A stretch of DNA of 24,169 bases from Baffinella frigidus (Eukaryota; Cryptophyceae; Cryptomonadales; Baffinellaceae), in the NCBI GenBank assembly GCA_026770585.1, contig MU646678.1:249744-273912 (forward strand). The letters are read 5' to 3'. Numbering within the stretch: the first letter of the stretch is position 1; each line of letters starts with the position of its first letter. A program made the position numbers and the translations under genes. Of this stretch, positions 17,787 through 24,169 are shown one piece after another. The notes under the pieces were generated by a model. It was not told the origin of the DNA and did not search any database. It saw nothing but the letters and a program-made list of their open reading frames with translations.

Positions 17787-17936
17787 TTATCTCAGAAAAG
17801 GGATTTTTAAATTCGTTTTCTTAAGTCAATTCCTGTACAAATTCGTCAACTTATTCTTTTCTCTGTGCATAAGTTGACAAATTTGAAGGGGGGTTGATTT
17901 ACGAAAACGAATTTAAAAATCCCTTTTCTGAGATAA
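17787..17936. mobile_element. MITE family G, copy 1, with GACC on both sides
   Basis: The arms start TTATCTCAGAAAAGGGATT and continue to AAATTCGTTTTCTTAAGTCA. GACC at 17783-17786 and 17937-17940 looks like a 4-bp target duplication. Outside it TTTCGGAGA and TCTCCGAA are mutually inverted, so the inferred empty site was itself a hairpin with the insertion at its tip. Confidence 0.8.
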
Positions 17937-18229
17937 GACCTCTCCGAAGCATTTGCATCCAGTTCTCTATGGACTGACGAAAGCAAAAATGCCTTTTCTG
18001 CAGATCCGTTCTACGGAAGGGCGTGTCGTTGGGCTATGTTGGGAGCATTTAAAACCTCAAGGACCTAAAGGACCTAAGGACCCTCTTCTTCGTACCTAGT
18101 CGTCGCACGCTTACTCAGCACAGTGTCCGTCAAATTTGCCTTGGACGTCACCAGTTGAGTACAGACATCTCTCCCTCTCCTGCCTCCGCTCGGCAGTCTC
18201 CAGTGACCCACGTCGGAGAGCGTCGCCAC

Positions 18230-18333
18230 TATCCCTTAAGTGACCAGTAAGCTCATACGCCCTACGGTAGGGCCCTAGGACCTGCCTACGGCGAGTTAGG
18301 GTGAAAATTCGCCCTATGGCCACTTAAGGGATA
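18230..18333. mobile_element. MITE family B, copy 2
   Basis: The ends are TATCCCTTAAGTGACC and GGCCACTTAAGGGATA. The core CGCCCTACGGTAGGGCCCTA is the reverse complement of the 12096 copy. The left flank GTCGCCAC and right flank AATCTCGGGACTC correspond to the interior of the 117-bp satellite at 18975-19363, so the element is inserted in a satellite unit. Confidence 0.8.
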
Positions 18334-18383
18334 AATCTCGGGACTCAAAAAAGACACTTGCCCCCCCTCCACTCCACACGAGG

Positions 18384-18587
18384 ATGCTAGAGGGGCCTAT
18401 TGAAAAGGGAGATGCTTTACACGTCAACTATTTGTGTAGTGACTGTAATGTAAAATTGGTCACGGAAGTAAAACTTATACCAGGCGCGAGGTTGGAATGC
18501 CCTATCCTGGTACAATTTTTTCGAAGCCTACATGTAAGAAAGATCCTCGAGCATTCTCGAGTGGCGCTGAGTGCTGATGGCAGTTGA
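18384..18587 (+). CDS. Small hypothetical ORF, 67 residues
   Basis: It opens MLEGPIEKGDALHVNYLCSD and contains a CSDC pair. Its base composition is more AT-rich than the surrounding repeats. No family is recognised. It lies between two MITEs within decayed satellite sequence, so it may be chance; a fragment of a displaced exon is an alternative. Confidence 0.2.
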   Translation: MLEGPIEKGDALHVNYLCSDCNVKLVTEVKLIPGARLECPILVQFFRSLHVRKILEHSRVALSADGS

Positions 18588-18599
18588 ACACCCTCACCC

Positions 18600-18749
18600 T
18601 TATCTCAGAAAAGGGATTCTAAAATTCGTTTTCTCAAGTCAATTCCCCTTCAAATATGTCAACTAATGCGTAGAGAAAAGAATAAGTTGATGAATTTGTA
18701 TAGGAATTGACTTAAGAAAACGAATTTTAGAATCCATTTTCTGAGATAA
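18600..18749. mobile_element. MITE family G, copy 2, with ACCC on both sides
   Basis: The arms TTATCTCAGAAAAGGGATT and AATCCATTTTCTGAGATAA are near-identical to copy 1 with a similar centre. ACCC lies at 18596-18599 and 18750-18753. The related sequence at about 19497-19520 (GAACACCGCCACCCCTCTCG) has one ACCC and no insertion, acting as an empty site. Confidence 0.85.
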
Positions 18750-18811
18750 ACCCCTCCCGCAGGGTGCCTCCCTACGCCCCGCGCCTTGTCGTTTTCGCGT
18801 CCCGAGATTTA

Positions 18812-18967
18812 ATCCCGTCGAGTGTTCAAGATGAATACGATTTCGGGGATCTCCGATCCGATTTTGGTGTATCTTACGGCTCTAAATGAAGTCTAGATAG
18901 ACGACTGTCTTGTTTTTAGCCCTTAAGATACACCAAAATCGTATTCATGATGAATACTCGTCCGGAT
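18812..18967. mobile_element. MITE family F, copy 2
   Basis: Reverse-complement copy of the 8113-8268 element, including the GGGGATCTCCGATCCGATTT arm insert and the AGACGACTGTCTTG centre. GAGATTT borders both sides (18804-18810 and 18968-18974), a possible 7-bp duplication, although the satellite also contains similar sequence. Confidence 0.8.
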
Positions 18968-18974
18968 GAGATTT

Positions 18975-19363
18975 GTACTTACTCCCACTCTGAGGGCGCA
19001 TGGAAGTTGAACACAGTCCTGCGCATGCAGCCACTACAGTAGCACTCACGTCGCCGTCGCCACCACAAATCTCGGGACAAGGAAAAAGACGCCTTGCTCC
19101 CACTCTGAGGGCGCATGGAAGTTGAACACTACGCCCTGCGCATGCAGCCACTACAGCAGCACTCACGTCGCCGTCGCCACCACAAATCTCGGGACTCGGA
19201 AAAAGACGACTTACTCCCACTCTGAGGGCGCATGGAAGTTGAACACTACGCCCTGCGCATGCAGCCACTACAGCAGCACTCACGACGCCGTCGCCACCAC
19301 ACATCTCGGGACTCGGGAAAAGACGACTTACTCCCACTCTGAGGGCGCATGGCAGTTCTACTT
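18975..19363. repeat. ~117-bp satellite, three units plus a partial
   Basis: Units starting CTCCCACTCTGAGGGCGCAT occur at 18982, 19097, 19215 and 19331. Each continues with GTTGAACACTACGCCCTGCG, then CAGCAGCACTCACG and CTCGGGACTCGGAAAAAGAC. A 117-bp unit equals 39 codons, so the minus strand stays open across copies, but nothing suggests a protein. Fragments of the same unit occur at 18334-18364, about 18583-18599, about 18755-18810 and about 19489-19560. Confidence 0.85.
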
Positions 19364-19488
19364 TAGACGTGACCGGGAGCAATCATAAGTTGACACAACA
19401 GGAAAACGCTCAGAATCTGAGCGTTTTGCAAAAGTTGACTCGAGAGCCAATGAAAGTTGACTTTTGCGATTGCTCCCCATCAGGTCTA
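19364..19488. mobile_element. MITE interrupting a satellite unit, with perfect internal palindrome
   Basis: The ends are TAGACGTGACCGGGAGCAAT and ATTGCTCCCCATCAGGTCTA. A perfect palindrome with 12-bp arms, AAAACGCTCAGA-A-TCTGAGCGTTTT, lies at 19403-19427. The left flank (GGGCGCATGGCAGTTCTAC) and right flank (GCGTAGTGAACACCGCC) are the two halves of a satellite unit. Confidence 0.75.
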
Positions 19489-19950
19489 GCGTAGTGAACA
19501 CCGCCACCCCTCTCGCAGGCTGCCGCAGTACGCCCCCCGCGTGCAACCACTGCAGCAGCATCCAATCCGCGACAAGCTGAGCCAACCTACGAAGGGGGCG
19601 GATACAAGCCCCTTTTCCCTCGGGCCGAACCTCGCTGTGAACGGTGCCCCCCCCCCTCGCCCCCACCCGAGCATTACGATCAAATCAGAAATCTGGTTGG
19701 TACTCGTACTAAGGGACGGACGCCGGATCAATCCGGCGTCCTTGTACCGGAAAAATAGAAGGACGGACGTGGTTTGATCCTCCAATTCCTTTGTAACCTC
19801 CAATTCCTTTGCAAACGCCCCGATTTTGAAAAAATGTAAAATGCCGAGTTACTTTACGATTCTCATGTCAGATCCTGTGACTATGCAAACAGGGTTCTGC
19901 GAGCCCCAGTTGGAAAACGCGTTCGGGGTTCGGGGAGGCGAACCCACCCC
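19489..19950. other. Decayed satellite then unassigned sequence with a strong hairpin
   Basis: GGACGCCGGAT-CA-ATCCGGCGTCC (19718-19741) is a perfect 11-bp stem. A short direct repeat CCTCCAATTCCTTTG is doubled at about 19780-19815. No gene is recognised. Confidence 0.45.
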
Positions 19951-19959
19951 CACCCGAAG

Positions 19960-20200
19960 GCTCGTGCCATGCGTTTTTGACCATCATCGTTTGCGTTTTT
20001 TTACCATCAGCGTTTTTGACCATCATTGTTTGACCATCATGATCCCGGGGGCACGCAGGGTTCGCGGCGTGCTCTCTCCTGGAGAGTGCCGAGCAGTATC
20101 CAAAGGCTCGTGTGTTTTTGACCATCATCGTTTGACCATCATGATTCTTGGGGCAGGGTTCGCAGCGTGCTCTCTCCTGGAGAGTGCCGAGCAGTACAAC
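19960..20200 (+). repeat. ~100-bp tandem duplication (TTTTTGACCATCAT...GAGAGTGCCGAGCAGTA)
   Basis: Copies run at about 20013-20098 and 20115-20196, with a partial third upstream at about 19958-19995. The unit holds repeated TTTGACCATCAT, then an AG acceptor, then GGTTCGCAGCGTGCTCTCTC. CTCTCC-T-GGAGAG forms a small palindrome in each. Confidence 0.8.
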
Positions 20201-20302
20201 CCCCCGCGGGCGTCGCTCGTGAAGGTGCTCGCGTCATCGAGCCGGGATTCTGCGACGTGGAATGGGAGGCAGGTTGCGAGCCTCTACCCTACAAACGAAT
20301 AG
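20157..20302 (+). CDS. Possible terminal exon of an unknown gene
   Basis: After the acceptor GGGGCAG the frame reads FAACSLLESAEQYNPPRASL, continues VKVLASSSRDSATWNGRQVA and ends SLYPTNE at TAG 20300-20302. The same exon start follows an equivalent acceptor at 20058, but that copy soon meets a stop. No family is recognised. Upstream exons could not be identified, so this may instead be an open frame by chance. Confidence 0.3.
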
Positions 20303-20800
20303 TCTCATAACCTTAAAACCCTAACCCTGAACCCTGAACCCTGAGGCCTCAACTCTAAACCCGAAACCCGAAACCCGAAACCCGAAACCCTGAACTCTAC
20401 ACTCTACACCCTACACCCTAATACCCTAACCCCTAAACCCTAAAACCTACACTCTAACCCCTAACCCCTCAACCCTACACCCTACACCCTTAACCTTGAA
20501 CCCTAAACCCTAAATCCCAAACCCTGAACCCTGAACACCCTACACCCTACACCCTACACCCTACACCCTACACCCTATACCATGCACCTTGAACCCTAAA
20601 CCCTAAACACCCTAAACCCTAAACCCTAAACCCCAAACCCCAAACCCTAAACCCCACACCCTAACCCCAAACCCCAAACCCCAAACCCCAAACCCCAAAC
20701 CCTAAATCCTCACCCCCAAACCCTAAACCCTAAACCCTAAACCCTAAACCCTAAACCCTAAACCCTAAACCCTAAACCCTAAACCCTAAACCCTAAACCG
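20303..20800. repeat. Telomere-like array with sub-blocks of different heptamers
   Basis: CCCTAAA, CCCGAAA (about 20358-20390), CCCTACA (about 20535-20578), CCCCAAA (about 20660-20700) and a final pure CCCTAAA run (about 20715-20798) sit in separate short blocks, all C-rich on the plus strand. Confidence 0.9.
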
Positions 20801-20906
20801 GAACACTGTGGGGGCGGCAGGGGATTTTCCTGCGGGCAACTCAGGGCCCGGACACGAAAGTCATTTCAGAGGTCTGCCTACACCCCACACCTCCCAGCTC
20901 CTAGCA

Positions 20907-21148
20907 CGGATAAAGAGGACAGGCTTTGAACTCATAAAGAGGACCGGCTTTGCCTACGCCCCAAACTTATCCGGGGAAACCCATTTTTTTTTCATTTGAT
21001 GGCAACGAAAATTACTACACAATTCGTTCTTATTAGTAATATTGAAGCACTTGTGTAGTAATTTTCGTTGCCATCAAATGAAAAAAAAATAGGTTTCCCC
21101 GGATAAAAACCTCCCAACGCCCAGAACGGATAAAGTGGACAGGCTTTG
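20907..21148. repeat. Direct repeat CGGATAAAGAGGACAGGCTT split by a MITE
   Basis: Copies lie at 20907-20928, 20933-20952 (diverged) and 21127-21148, preceded by a matching CTCCCARC.CC.AG context in the first and third. The MITE at 20968-21105 lies between them. Confidence 0.7.
20968..21105. mobile_element. MITE family E, copy 1
   Basis: Near-perfect arms of about 55-60 bp start TATCCGGGGAAACC and run through an A/T-homopolymer to ATGGCAACGAAAATTACTAC. The centre is AATTCGTTCTTATTAGTAAT. TA borders suggest a Tc1/mariner-like 2-bp duplication. The inner core is shared with the TTAA-flanked element at 5841. Confidence 0.85.
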
Positions 21149-21200
21149 TTTGTTGCCAAGATGACCACCGTGCACCCCCCCCCGTGGAGGCTAGGTCAAT

Positions 21201-21370
21201 GTTGCTCGGCGGTTGAGACTTGTTGCTCGGCGGTTGGGACGCTCGGTGGGTGGGAGAGTGTTGCTCCGTGGCGGGTACGACACCCACCGGTGGCGAGAGT
21301 GTTGCTCGAGAGTGTTGCGGGAGTGTTGCGGGGGTTGGTGAGCAACACTCTCCCTGTTGCTCGGTGGTTG
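21201..21370. repeat. GTTGCTCGGYGGTTG-type minisatellite
   Basis: GTTGCTC recurs about six times with GGCGGTTG, GAGAGTGTTGC and GGGAGTGTTGCGGG variants, and once in the opposite sense (GAGCAACACTCTCC). G-rich on the plus strand. Confidence 0.65.
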
Positions 21371-21429
21371 CGACTTGGCGCGCTGGTTGACACAGTTTGC
21401 GCGCGGGCGCGATTGCCTCCGCTATTGGC

Positions 21430-21603
21430 AGAGCGCTGTGCAGAGAAGTTGGCCACGGGAAACAATGGAAAATCGAGAAATTGGAGCCATTTTGTCAACT
21501 TTTGAGAAATTTAGTACCAAGAATTTCTCAAAAGTGGACAAAATTGGCTCCAATTTTCCCATTTTGCCATATTTCGGTGGCCAACTTCTTTGCACAGCGC
21601 TCT
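21430..21603. mobile_element. Inverted-repeat element with AGAGCGCTGTGCAGAG ends
   Basis: The outer arm AGAGCGCTGTGCAGAGAAGT plus TGGCCAC pairs with GTGGCCAACTTCTTTGCACA plus GCGCTCT. An inner stem AATTGGAGCCATTTTGTC and ACTTTTGAGAAAT also pairs. No coding capacity; MITE-like, single copy here. Confidence 0.75.
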
Positions 21604-21641
21604 ACTTAGTGCATGCCCTCGCTCTAAGAACGCGCGTGTCT

Positions 21642-21740
21642 CGGGGTGCAGGGGCGGTATCGGTAGCATGCGGGCGCGAAATCCACCACTGTTGGTTTAT
21701 TTGTTTTTGCAGGGGCAGCATCGGCAGCAGACACAGTAGT
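21642..21740 (+). repeat. Two exon-start-like copies (GCAG/GGGCAGCATCGGCAGCAGAC)
   Basis: After AG at 21651 comes GGGCGGTATCGGTAGCATG, and after TTTTTGCAG (AG 21711-21712) comes GGGCAGCATCGGCAGCAGAC. Both are diverged members of the family at 22297, 22488, 22599 and 23071. Confidence 0.65.
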
Positions 21741-21842
21741 TGGAAAATGTACCGCTGTTGGGTAGTTAATCTGCCGCTGTTGGTAGTTGTGACCTCGCTC
21801 TAAGAAACCGTTGGGCTTCTCCGGGGTACATGGGCAACATCT

Positions 21843-21980
21843 TATCCGGGGAAACCTATTTTTCTTCAGTTTGATGGCAAGGAAAATTACTACACAATTC
21901 GTTCTTATTAGTAATATTAAAGCATTTACGTAGTAATTTTCCTTGCCATCAAACTAAAGAAAAATAGGTTTCCCCGGATA
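21843..21980. mobile_element. MITE family E, copy 2
   Basis: Same ends (TATCCGGGGAAACC) and core (AATTACTACACAATTCGTTC) as 20968-21105, with small differences such as AAGGAAAA for AACGAAAA matched in both arms. Its right TA is shared with the next element. Confidence 0.85.
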
Positions 21981-22166
21981 GAGCTATTCCGGTAGGACTT
22001 GTCACGTTTTCGATTTCGAGACTTCGAGACTTCGAGACTTCATTTGTACCATGAGATTTGAAACGGTGTGTTTGAAAACGTTTTACGCCCTTTAAAACCT
22101 TTTTGAAGTCTGAAATCTTGAAATCTCGAAGTCGAAAACGCGACAAGTCCTACCGGAATGGCTCTA
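21979..22166. mobile_element. MITE family H, abutting family E copy
   Basis: Arms GAGCTATTCCGGTAGGACTT plus GTCACGTTTTCGA and their complement ending CCTACCGGAATGGCTC lie between TA 21979-21980 and TA 22165-22166. The left arm has a triplet of TTCGAGAC. The layout implies insertion at the TA that ended the family E element. Confidence 0.8.
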
Positions 22167-22204
22167 ACATCGGGCGGACGCGCATCCCGAATACATCAGC
22201 GCAA

Positions 22205-22660
22205 AACCACGTTACCTCAAACCGCGCGCTGAGCCAGCAAGTGGCGCGGGGTGGTTATAACATTTTGTACTTCACGATTTTTATTTATTTTTGCAGGGGC
22301 TGCATCGGCAGCAGACACTGATCCACCCCGGATGCATAAGCGCGCCTCCTGCACGAGATAAATCCACCTTACACGCGAGAAAACCACCTCCGAGACCACG
22401 TGACTCAAATCGCGCGCTGACAACGCACGTGGCTTGGGGTGGTTATAACATTTTTACTTAAAACATTGTTTGTTTATTTTTGCACAGGCAGCACCGGCAG
22501 CAGTCACTGATCTATCCCGCGTTATCTGGGTACACACGAGAGAAAAAAAAAGAAAAAAAGAACCGTCAAAATGCGCTCTGAGAAACCTCGGTCCGCAGGG
22601 ACAGCACCGGCAGCAAAGCCTGATCCACCCTGCGTTATCTGGGTACATCAGCGCGCGCCC
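22205..22660 (+). repeat. Tandem intron-plus-exon-like units (~190 bp) and a third exon-like copy
   Basis: Two units, about 22205-22327 and 22395-22512, share ACCACGT.ACTCAAA, CGCGCGCTGA, GGGGTGGTTATAACATTTT, a T-rich tract with TTTATTTTTGCA, an AG (22296 and 22487) and an exon-like start. In the matching frame these read LHRQQTLIHP and QHRQQSLIYPALSGY. A third at 22599 reads QHRQQSLIHPALSGYISA. No protein family is recognised. Confidence 0.7.
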
Positions 22661-22675
22661 TGCCCCGATGGTCAA

Positions 22676-22945
22676 CCCCACACCCTACACCCTCAACTCT
22701 AAACCCTGACGCCCAAACGCTCAGCCCTACACCCTTCACCCTCAACCCAACCCTACACCCTTCACCCTACACCCTAAACCATACACCCTACACCCTACAC
22801 CATAAACCATACACCCTACACCCCACACCCTACACCCTACGCCCTACACCCTGAACCCTACACCCTTCACCCTACACCCTACACCCTACACCCTACACCC
22901 CAAACCCCAAACCCCAAACCCCAAACCCTAAACCCTAACCCCCAA
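22676..22945. repeat. CCCTACA/CCCTAAA array
   Basis: Mostly CCCTACA and CCCTTCA with a terminal CCCCAAA block (about 22896-22925). C-rich on the plus strand. Confidence 0.85.
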
Positions 22946-22952
22946 AACCAAA

Positions 22953-23250
22953 GATGAACGTGGCCCCGCGCGAGAGAGGCGCCTCGCGCCTCGCATCCAC
23001 GGTCCCCTCGCACTTGTCTCAGGTGCTGCCCCCCCCCTAGAGGTGCTGCCTCCCTAGGACGCGTGCGCGGAGCACCTCGAGCGGCAGACGCTGACCCACC
23101 CTGCGTCATCCGAGTACACCAGCGCGCGCGCGCGCGTAGGGTGTAGGGTGCAGGGTGTAGGGCCGACGGTGAACGTGGTCCCGCGCGAGATCTCGCGCCT
23201 CGCGTTTACGGCCCCCTCGCACGCGCTGCCTCATGGCCTCCCCCCTGGCA
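22953..23250. repeat. ~215-bp spaced duplication (GAACGTGGYCCCGCGCGAGA)
   Basis: A block with GTGGYCCCGCGCGAG, TCGCGCCTCGC and CCCCTCGCAC occurs at about 22953-23015 and 23168-23225. Between them lie a diverged exon-like copy (HLERQTLTHPASSEYTSA from about 23071), a GC dinucleotide run and a short TGTAGGG array. Confidence 0.65.
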
Positions 23251-23257
23251 CGTTGCC

Positions 23258-23338
23258 AACTTCTCTCTCTCTCCCCCTCTCTCTCTCTCCCTCCCTCCCT
23301 CCCCCCCTCTCGCTCTCTCGCTCTCTCCCTCTCTCTGT
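23258..23338. repeat. CT-rich microsatellite
   Basis: CTCTCT, CCCT and CTCG runs over about 80 bp. Confidence 0.9.
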
Positions 23339-23806
23339 AACACCCCGTCCACCCTCCCCTCGCATTCTTCCCAGGTGGTGCTTCCCCCTTAGAGCGGTGT
23401 GCCGGAAGATGGCTACATGAATAATGGGGAAATGTCATGGTGCTGCCTCCGGGCCTTCCCCCCTAGCACGTTGACAACTGTACACGGTCCCATCTAACGC
23501 GTCCCAGGTGCTGCCTCCTAGTTCTGCCTGATCAAAATTGTGCTCGCCATAATTGTATTTTGGTTTGCACGTGTGTACTATATTTCCTGCTCTGAACGTG
23601 TTTTATGGCGAGCCCGGTTTTACTCAGGCAGATCTACCCCCACCCCCTGCCACGCGCGACAACCCACGGCGTCACGTTCCTCTAGGCTGAGAGTAATAAA
23701 GAAGAGAGACAAATACGTTCGTACGCGACCTGCCCTGGCAGGGCAGAACTTTCCAATCGAGGGGCGGATAGGTTCGAGCACAACGAGTGGCAAGCACAAC
23801 GCTTTA
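23339..23806. other. No recognised gene; decayed short duplications
   Basis: GGTGCTGCCTCC and CCCCCTAGCACGTTG.CAAC recur from the preceding region. The second half is of ordinary composition without a recognisable reading frame. Confidence 0.35.
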
Positions 23807-23967
23807 ATAGGGCAATGGACTAAAACTGGGGTAGTTAGGCCTGCGGCATTGTCTAGGACCTCCTACTGTAGGCCAAAATCCTAGAACCGTTTGGTCATAG
23901 GAGCCCTACGGCCTACGGTAGGCAATTCCGTAGGCCCAACTACCCCATTTTTAGTCCGTTAGCCTAT
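23807..23967. mobile_element. MITE family C, copy 2
   Basis: The left arm ATAGGGCAATGGACTAAAAC then TGGGGTAGTTAGGCC, and right arm GGCCCAACTACCCCATTTTT then AGTCCGTTAGCCTAT. The core TCTAGGACCTCCTACTGTAG matches the 11517 copy. Confidence 0.8.
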
Positions 23968-24169
23968 GAGCTTGCCACACAGAGATGTGGTCCACGCTTC
24001 GGCCGGACTCGGAACTTATTCGCTGCGCTGTTGCTCGACCTTATTAACTCGAACCTATTCGCCCCGCGGCAGCGGGAAAGAGCGGCGCAGGGCGGGGGGG
24101 GGTTGAGCTAGCACTGATTACGTGGAATGATGCGCTATCACTTACTCTGCGTGCTCTTGTGTGGCAGAG

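Noticed and set aside
18975-19363. CRISPR-like array
   Set aside because: The whole ~117-bp unit is repeated, with no unique spacers, and the window is clearly eukaryotic.
18945-19382. 145-residue minus-strand frame with 39-residue repeats
   Set aside because: It is the 117-bp satellite read in a frame that happens to be a multiple of three; there is no start context or family match.

Overview
This window reads as nuclear DNA of a eukaryotic microalga. The coding pieces are interrupted by GT-AG introns. Plant-type telomere-like heptamers (CCCTAAA and variants) are abundant inside the sequence, DNA transposon derivatives (MITEs) are dense, and GC- and proline-rich low-complexity runs and one assembly gap (10672-11516) are present. 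A cryptophyte or similar secondary alga is my best guess. It rests partly on memory of conceptual translations such as YRGTSLIRKRPPP being common in such assemblies, so treat it as weak.

Layout. 1-1236 (+): the last three exons of what looks like a beta-class carbonic anhydrase, with duplicated splice-site segments in an intron and a 29-bp tandem repeat starting at the stop codon. 1780-2587: a cluster of one palindromic MITE family (family A). 2839-5119 (-): a broken caspase-like gene joined through an intron to an exon encoding about nine armadillo-type repeats. 5841-8560: a TTAA-flanked MITE, about 2 kb of degenerate telomere-like repeats, and two more MITEs. 8909-10671: telomere-variant arrays, including long CCCTACA/TGTAGGG tracts, up to the gap. 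11517-13345: more MITEs, a tandemly duplicated exon-like segment and dispersed short repeats. 13415-16315 (-): a second, intact paralogue of the caspase gene, with a SAM-like domain in its second exon. 17392-19488: MITEs set in a ~117-bp satellite. 19950-20302: a possible terminal exon whose acceptor region is duplicated. 20303-24169: telomere-like repeats, MITEs, a family of tandem intron-plus-exon-like units, and microsatellites.

The main biological result comes from comparing the two minus-strand loci. They share an intron with the same phase, the same donor context and the same acceptor context. Each locus therefore appears to be one gene joining a C14 caspase-like domain to a downstream adaptor region. 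Locus 1 keeps the ARM repeats but has lost the catalytic-Cys segment (about 94 bp deleted, with a frameshift) and the SAM-like segment. Locus 2 keeps the complete caspase His/Cys dyad and the SAM-like segment but retains only a stub of the first ARM repeat. The inferred ancestor was caspase-SAM-ARM, an unusual combination that recalls ARM-SAM cell-death proteins by its parts.

The second theme is modular mobile DNA. Several MITE families with unrelated terminal inverted repeats share the same inner core, and several elements sit in repeats whose other copies serve as empty sites. The third theme is repeated duplication of 3' splice sites with the adjoining exon start, and telomere-like repeats lying directly in front of 3' splice sites.
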